The notes beneath the pieces are model-generated. The model saw only the letters and a program-made list of their open reading frames with translations, did no database searches and was not told the DNA's origin. Of a stretch of DNA of 59,725 nucleotides, positions 55,439 to 59,725 are shown one piece after another. Source of the stretch: Planctomycetota bacterium (lineage in GTDB: Bacteria > Planctomycetota > Phycisphaerae > Phycisphaerales > UBA1924); assembly GCA_024276195.1 (NCBI GenBank), contig JAJRXR010000057.1, positions 1 to 59,725 of the forward strand, in the 5' to 3' direction. The translations under genes were made by a program, and so were the position numbers. Numbering within the stretch: position 1 is the first letter of the stretch; the number at the start of each line of letters is the position of its first letter.

Positions 55439-56185
55439 GTGCTACTCCCCACCGACCCCTTCTCCGCGATCACGCATCTGCTCGGCGCCCTCGCCTTCGC
55501 GATCGCCGGCGTCTTCCTCCTCAAGCGCGCCGACCCGCACTGGCGGCGCTGGCCGCTCGCGATCTTCGTATGCAGCGCCATCCTCCTGCTCCTCGCCAGC
55601 ACGCTCTTCCACACCCTGCCCAGCGGCTCGGACGCGCGGGCCGTCGCCAAGCGACTCGACCACGCCGCGATCTTCGTCCTCATCGCCGGCACGTTCACCC
55701 CCATCCACATGATCCTGTTCAAGGGCGCCCTCCGCTGGGGCGTGCTCGCGTTCGTCTGGACGAGCGCTATCACCGGCCTCGTGCTGAAAATCATCTTCTT
55801 CAACGACGTCCCCGAGACCCTCGGCGTCTCCGCCTACCTCGCCCTCGGCTGGGTCGGCCTCTTCTCGATGGTCATCATCACCAAACGCTGGGGCGCGCGC
55901 TTCGTCTCGCCCATGGTCCTGGGCGGCCTCGCCTACACCGTCGGCGCCGTCTGCGAGTTCACGGGCCAGCCCACACTCATCTCCGGCGTCATCCAGTCCC
56001 ACGAGGTCTTCCACCTCGCCGTCCTCGTCGGCCTCGGGTGCCACTGGATGTTCATCCGCCGGATGAGCGTCGGCGAAATCCCCGAGCGTTTACCCCGCAA
56101 GCGAGCCGGGCAAGTCGCCCAGGACCCGGGCGGCGCTGTCGCGCCCCAGGCGGATCACCAGAACGCCGAAGAGCGCGCGGCGTGA
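55439..56185 (+). CDS. Hemolysin III family protein (YqfA/PAQR-like)
   Basis: A 248-residue protein with seven membrane helices, in the PAQR/hemolysin III superfamily (bacterial members probably act as metal-dependent membrane hydrolases; direct hemolysis should not be assumed). Family motifs: STLFHTLPS near residue 58, RLDHAAIFVLIAGTFTP near residue 78, and SHEVFHLAVLVG near the C-terminus, providing the Ser/His/Asp zinc-site residues. Starts with GTG. The last four bases overlap the next gene's GTG start. Confidence 0.9.
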   Translation: MLLPTDPFSAITHLLGALAFAIAGVFLLKRADPHWRRWPLAIFVCSAILLLLASTLFHTLPSGSDARAVAKRLDHAAIFVLIAGTFTPIHMILFKGALRWGVLAFVWTSAITGLVLKIIFFNDVPETLGVSAYLALGWVGLFSMVIITKRWGARFVSPMVLGGLAYTVGAVCEFTGQPTLISGVIQSHEVFHLAVLVGLGCHWMFIRRMSVGEIPERLPRKRAGQVAQDPGGAVAPQADHQNAEERAA

Positions 56186-56361
56186 GCCTCGAAATGAAGC
56201 CAACCTGCGAGCGCTGCCAGGCGCCCCTGGCGCCCGACGCCGTAGCGTTCATCTGCTCGCACGAATGCACATTCTGTCCGTCATGCACCGGCGCCATGCA
56301 CGCCGTCTGCCCAAACTGCCAGGGCGAGCTGGTCCCGAGGCCCAGGCGGGAAGAAACCTGA
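56182..56361 (+). CDS. DUF1272 domain-containing protein
   Basis: A 59-residue Cys-rich protein, probably zinc binding. The pattern CERCQAPLAP ... ICSHECTFCPSC ... CPNCQGELV matches DUF1272, whose function is unknown. It begins with GTG in a GTGA overlap with the hemolysin III stop, so the two are co-translated. Confidence 0.87.
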   Translation: MSLEMKPTCERCQAPLAPDAVAFICSHECTFCPSCTGAMHAVCPNCQGELVPRPRREET

Positions 56362-56383
56362 CCGGCGCGGGTATTGTGCTGGC

Positions 56384-56836
56384 ATGAATGGCACGAATAC
56401 GGACGCCTCCTCCGGCGTCGTCATCGACATCGGGCGCGAGCATTACCGAACCGAGATCATCGCCGCCGGGCACGCGCTCGTCGCCGACGAGCCGAAGGCT
56501 CTGGGCGGGACGAACGCGGGGCCTGGGCCGTACGAGCTGCTGCTCGCGAGCGTGGGCGCGTGCAAGGCGATGACGCTGCGCATGTACGCCGACCGCAAGG
56601 GCTGGGCGCTGGAGCGTGTGGTGCTCTCGCTGCGCCACGACCGGCGTCACCCGGACGACTGCGAGCATTGCGATGACCCGAAAGCGAGACTGGATCACAT
56701 CGACGTGGAGATCCAGCTCCTGGGCGAGCTCGACGCGGCGCAGCGTGAGCGTCTGCTCGAGATCGCCGACCGGTGCCCGGTGCACCGGACGATCACGGGC
56801 GATCTGCGCCTGACGTCGGTGCTGGTTGAGGTCTAA
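56384..56836 (+). CDS. OsmC family protein
   Basis: A 150-residue OsmC/YhfA-type peroxidase or related redox protein, acting on organic hydroperoxides. The two catalytic cysteines are in LLASVGACKAMTLRMYA and ADRCPVHRTI. The insert DRRHPDDCEHCDD carries two more Cys, as in the YhfA branch. The last four bases overlap the last four of the convergent sulfotransferase-like gene. Confidence 0.92.
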   Translation: MNGTNTDASSGVVIDIGREHYRTEIIAAGHALVADEPKALGGTNAGPGPYELLLASVGACKAMTLRMYADRKGWALERVVLSLRHDRRHPDDCEHCDDPKARLDHIDVEIQLLGELDAAQRERLLEIADRCPVHRTITGDLRLTSVLVEV

Positions 56837-57906
56837 CCGAGAACCGGGTTGGGGAGTTCGTCGGGGAGGTTGATCGCGCCGGCGTGGGCGTCGAGCCAGG
56901 CGCGGGCCTGGTGGATCTCGGCGCTGAGCGAGGCCTTGGTCTGCGCGCGCTTGACCTGGTAGGCCTCGTGGTCGAAGGCCTTGGTCGGGTCCTTCGAGTC
57001 GGATTTGAACGCGGGGCCTTCGACGATTTTCTTGATTGTTCGGTCGGCGAGGTTCAGGCGCAGGTGGGAGGCGACGGCGTTGATGACTTCTGCTGGGCGG
57101 TTGAAGATGAGGGCGCCGTCGAGGGTTGCGCTGCGCTGCGGGTTGGCGGCGAGCTCTTGCAGGTAGGTTCGGATGAGCCCGAGCCAGACGTAGGCGGCGG
57201 TCTGGGCTGGGGAAAGAGCCTCGGTCTCGATGGTATCGAGCGCGCCGAAGAGGTCGATCCTGGCGCGGGGGAGCATGCCCGCGACGTACGCGCGGCGCGC
57301 GTCGTTCTTGAGCATGGCGACGACGAAGTCGTCGATGCGCGAGTAGAGCAGCACGGCGCGGCTCTGGGCGCTGGACGAGAGGATCGGGCCGATCAGGTTG
57401 TTGCAGGTGTCGGAGGGTTTGATGAGCGCGATCTCGCCCGGCGCCCATGTGCGGGTCAGGAGCGTTGTCACGATCGAGAGCGAACGGTCGAAGGTCTCGG
57501 CGTTGACCTGGACGGGCGACGGGGTGGCGGCGGCTTGGTCGCGCCGGATGCAGGCGAGCTGGTGGAGGGCGCCGGGCTCTTTGAGCGCGAAGCTGGCGCC
57601 GGGGAGTTCGAGGCAGCGGCTGAGGAGGGTGGAGCCGCAGAAGGCGGTGTGGAAGAGGTAGTTGACGGGCGGGTTGGGGCGGGCGTCGCGCGCAAGGCGC
57701 TGCCAGAGGGCGTCGATGGGGATCTTGATCGCGCGGGGGTCGGCGATTTTGGTGCGTTCGTCGAGGAATGTTGAGTCGGCGTAGGTCTGGCGGGTCATGC
57801 GGACGAGGAGGGCGATGCGCTGGCGGAAGTCGAGCTGGCGCGGGAAGAGCGCGGGCGAGGCGAGGAGGTCGGGGACTGAGTTGGGGGCGCTCGGGCGGCG
57901 GCTCAC
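56833..57906 (-). CDS. Sulfotransferase-like protein
   Basis: A 357-residue protein with a P-loop-like PAPS 5'-phosphosulfate segment, FHTAFCGSTLLSRCLEL near residue 86, and LALKEP-like follow-up (SFALKEPGALHQL). A later LLYSRIDDFVVAMLKND could hold the 3'-phosphate-binding Arg/Ser. It resembles the short prokaryotic sulfotransferase-domain proteins whose substrates are unknown. No signal peptide is obvious. It lies 48 bases downstream of the prepilin gene in the same direction, so they may be co-transcribed, though a functional link is not evident. Confidence 0.75.
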   Translation of the reverse strand: MSRRPSAPNSVPDLLASPALFPRQLDFRQRIALLVRMTRQTYADSTFLDERTKIADPRAIKIPIDALWQRLARDARPNPPVNYLFHTAFCGSTLLSRCLELPGASFALKEPGALHQLACIRRDQAAATPSPVQVNAETFDRSLSIVTTLLTRTWAPGEIALIKPSDTCNNLIGPILSSSAQSRAVLLYSRIDDFVVAMLKNDARRAYVAGMLPRARIDLFGALDTIETEALSPAQTAAYVWLGLIRTYLQELAANPQRSATLDGALIFNRPAEVINAVASHLRLNLADRTIKKIVEGPAFKSDSKDPTKAFDHEAYQVKRAQTKASLSAEIHQARAWLDAHAGAINLPDELPNPVLG

Positions 57907-57954
57907 GCGGTGGGTCCGGGCATGGGCTGGTCGGGCATGGGTGATTGTTGGGCG

Positions 57955-58467
57955 CTACCCGGCGCCGCGTTCGAACTGGGGGCCGCCGAGTGATTCGACG
58001 GCGTTGATGCCTTCGAGGGTGTCGGGGGCGAAGACGCCGGTGCTGGAGTCGAGTCTCCAGCCGTGGGTACCGGCTCCGGGGAGTGCGCCGTCAACGCGGA
58101 TGGAGCGCATGCCATTGTCGCGGTTGGTGGGTATTTTGCTCAGGTACGGGCCGTAGGTTCCAGAGAGGCTTGCGGAACCATCGTCGGTGGTGGTGCTGAC
58201 GAGGCGTTTAACGACGAGCGAGGCGGTGATGGGGTTGCTGCGGTCGTCCACGCCGATGCCGATGCCGCCGTGTTCAGCTTTGAAGAGTTCGCCGGAGTTT
58301 TGCAGTTCGCGCCAGTCTTTGAGCATGGCGGCGGCGTAGGCGTTTTCAGAGGATGCACTCATGCGGGGGATGGCGATGGCGCCGATGACGGCGATGATCG
58401 CGACGACGATGACCAGCTCGATGAGCGAGAAGGCGCTGCGCTCGGTGCTGGCGGGGAGACGGAACAC
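57955..58467 (-). CDS. Prepilin-type N-terminal cleavage/methylation domain protein
   Basis: A pseudopilin of about 170 residues. The class III signal is visible as STERSAFSLIELVIVVAIIA, with the +5 Glu present; the residue before the cleavage site is Ala rather than Gly. The rest is a typical globular pilin head (RMSASSENAYAAAMLKDWRE, etc.). I place the start at a GTG at 58467, giving a 12-residue leader; the open frame runs up to 58659 but an unusually long leader would result. Planctomycetes typically carry many such orphan pseudopilins. Confidence 0.85.
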   Translation of the reverse strand: MFRLPASTERSAFSLIELVIVVAIIAVIGAIAIPRMSASSENAYAAAMLKDWRELQNSGELFKAEHGGIGIGVDDRSNPITASLVVKRLVSTTTDDGSASLSGTYGPYLSKIPTNRDNGMRSIRVDGALPGAGTHGWRLDSSTGVFAPDTLEGINAVESLGGPQFERGAG

Positions 58468-58611
58468 CTTGCCCAGATCGGACGGCGGGGCGTCGGGCTG
58501 CGATCGGACCGGGGGCTGGGGCGAAAGGCAGTGCGGTAGCGTTCGTGCGGGTTGGTCTGCGAGGCTGGGGGGGCGTCCGAGAAGTGGGGAAGTGGGTTGG
58601 GCTGGGAGCGC

Positions 58612-58656
58612 AAAAAAGTGGACGCCGACGGCTGACACACTGAGCCATCGGCGTCC
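58612..58656 (-). terminator. Intrinsic terminator after the DoxX gene
   Basis: On the minus strand ggacgccgatggct and agccgtcggcgtcc form a 14-bp stem with one wobble, loop cagtgtgtc, then ac and six T. It follows the DoxX gene by 28 bases. Confidence 0.85.
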
Positions 58657-58683
58657 CAAGTAGAGACAACAGGATGTCGCGCG

Positions 58684-59172
58684 TCAGGCGGGCTGGGGCG
58701 CGGCGGGGTCGGATGAGGCTTTGGCGTCGAGGCCCCAGGCGCCGGAGCCGTGCCAGGTGACGTAGGCGGCGGCGAGGAGGACGACGACGGCGATGCCCAT
58801 CATGAAGACGGGTTCGGGGCCGGGCGCCATGACGCCATCTTCCCCGGGCGTGGGCCATTGGTCGTTGGCGATGAGCATGTGGGTGACGAGGGCGCCGAGC
58901 ATGGTTCCGATGGCGAGGACGCCACCGATGCGGGCGAAGGCGCCCGAGAGGAGGAGGACGCCAGCGAGGAGCTGGGCGATGGGTGCGATGACGCCCATGA
59001 GCCCTGGGTAGGGGAGGCCAGCTTCTTCGAGCAGGGGGGTCATGGGCATGTTCGGATTGACCAAGTGCATCAATCCGAAGAAAACGAGGGGCGCCCCGGC
59101 GACAACGCGCACCGCGATGAGGTGTTTGTTGGATTGATCGGTTGCGCGGAGGGCATCCAGGGCGGAGCTCAT
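58684..59172 (-). CDS. DoxX family membrane protein
   Basis: A 162-residue protein with four helices (IAVRVVAGAPLVFFGLMHLV, GVIAPIAQLLAGVLLLSGAF, GGVLAIGTMLGALVTHMLIA and PVFMMGIAVVVLLAAAYVT). The order and length match DoxX/DUF4267-like quinone- or redox-associated proteins; the exact activity is not defined. It has its own terminator at 58612. Confidence 0.82.
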   Translation of the reverse strand: MSSALDALRATDQSNKHLIAVRVVAGAPLVFFGLMHLVNPNMPMTPLLEEAGLPYPGLMGVIAPIAQLLAGVLLLSGAFARIGGVLAIGTMLGALVTHMLIANDQWPTPGEDGVMAPGPEPVFMMGIAVVVLLAAAYVTWHGSGAWGLDAKASSDPAAPQPA

Positions 59173-59257
59173 GCGTGAGCAACAGAGGGCGTGCGGGGGC
59201 TATTCCCGGGGATCGGGGAAAAGCGTGGTGAATGTATCTGGGAGGGGCTTGGTGGGA

Positions 59258-59725
59258 TTACCAGACGCGGCGCATGGCCCAGGGGCAGGCCCAGCGTCCG
59301 ATGAGGACGGCGAGGGCGACCTTGAGAGCGAGTCCCGGCGTGTAGCGGAGGAAGCCGCCGTAGATGACGCCGTCGGCGGGGAGGACGCCCCAGAGTTTTT
59401 GCCCGGAGCCGAGCCAGGTGGTGGCGGTGTCGGGGTCGGAGTTGAGGACGAGATAGAGCCAGGGGACGCCGACGGCGAAGATGACGAGGTGTCCGAGGAG
59501 GGTGGCGAGGATGAGGGCGCCCCAGCCTCGGATGGAGCCGTCCTTGCGTCGGATGATGGCGGTGACGACGGGCTGGCAGAGGAGGAAGCCGAGGATGTAG
59601 CCGCCGGTGCGTCCGAGGATGACTTGTGGGCCGGCGTTGCCATCGAAGAAGAAAGGGGCGCCGAGGACACCGGCGAGAATGTACACCAGGATTCCGAGGA
59701 TTCCGTAGCGCGGTCCGAGGCAGAG
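59258..59725 (-). CDS. bioY: BioY-type biotin transporter S component, 5' end outside the window
   Basis: The C-terminal 155 residues of a BioY protein, the membrane substrate-binding subunit of a biotin ECF transporter. The family segment PFFFDGNAGPQVILGRTGGY, then ILGFLLCQPVV is visible, with further helices to the end WACPWAMRRVW. BioY supplies the biotin used by AccB, which is encoded in this window at 24334. The frame is open to the right edge, so the N-terminus is missing. Confidence 0.85.
   Translation of the reverse strand, partial: LCLGPRYGILGILVYILAGVLGAPFFFDGNAGPQVILGRTGGYILGFLLCQPVVTAIIRRKDGSIRGWGALILATLLGHLVIFAVGVPWLYLVLNSDPDTATTWLGSGQKLWGVLPADGVIYGGFLRYTPGLALKVALAVLIGRWACPWAMRRVW

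Noticed and set aside
55439-56185. A true hemolysin
   Set aside because: The family name is historical; the sequence indicates a PAQR-type seven-helix membrane protein.

Overview
The window is about 60 kb of very GC-rich chromosomal DNA (roughly 65-70% GC over most genes) with tightly packed bacterial housekeeping genes. It most resembles a planctomycete, probably class Phycisphaerae. The reasons are the dispersed cell-wall genes (ftsW-murG without the rest of the division cluster), a histone H1-like mini-protein, a UvrC-like protein without its nuclease half, a prepilin-type protein, a large MoxR/DUF58/VWA/ABC cluster, a GxxExxY gene and many short palindromic repeats. This assignment is an inference from gene content; no rRNA is present. 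I saw no tRNA, rRNA, CRISPR array, prophage or plasmid origin.

Layout. 1-6.8 kb: partial clpP, a metallophosphoesterase, yidC, mnmE, a hypothetical gene, clpS and a type IV pilus/secretion-like N-domain protein. 6.8-12 kb: rimO with three in-frame repeat insertions, a REP-associated (Y1/HUH) transposase gene between 32-bp inverted repeats, then ftsW and murG. 12-22.4 kb: a hypothetical gene, a diguanylate cyclase, a HAD phosphatase, rsmA/ksgA, a phosphotransferase, the H1-like gene, a FabZ-like dehydratase, a UvrC-like gene, manA, a DUF1963 gene and a DegT aminotransferase. 22.4-26 kb: a possible structured RNA between two outward-facing terminators, then the leftward run M24 peptidase-accB-accC. 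26-43.4 kb: an ABC permease and a long co-oriented series (NHL lipoprotein, VWA protein, MoxR, small lipoprotein, DUF58, BatA-like VWA, large exported protein, ABC ATPase, ABC permease). Most starts and stops in this series overlap by 1-4 bases. It is interrupted by two cassettes bounded by inverted repeats. 43.4-51.7 kb: a deiodinase-like nitroreductase, a large exported protein, DinB, an alpha/beta hydrolase, katA, a DUF454 gene and a hypothetical gene. 51.7-54 kb: TPP riboswitch and thiC. 54-59.7 kb: hypotheticals, hemolysin III, DUF1272, OsmC, a sulfotransferase-like protein, a prepilin, DoxX and partial bioY.

The most striking theme is a population of short palindromic repeats. They lie between genes and also inside rimO, thiC and the DUF58 gene without breaking the frame. 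The three 22-bp palindromes inside genes all sit in the same codon phase, and so do both copies of a second family. A RAYT-type transposase in the same window is the obvious candidate for mobilising such elements. A second repeat family, rich in 'acgcggag' and 'gcagagg', bounds the GxxExxY gene and a two-lipoprotein cassette. The lipoprotein cassette joins its neighbours through a chain of ATGA stop/start overlaps in which the start of the batA-like gene appears three times.
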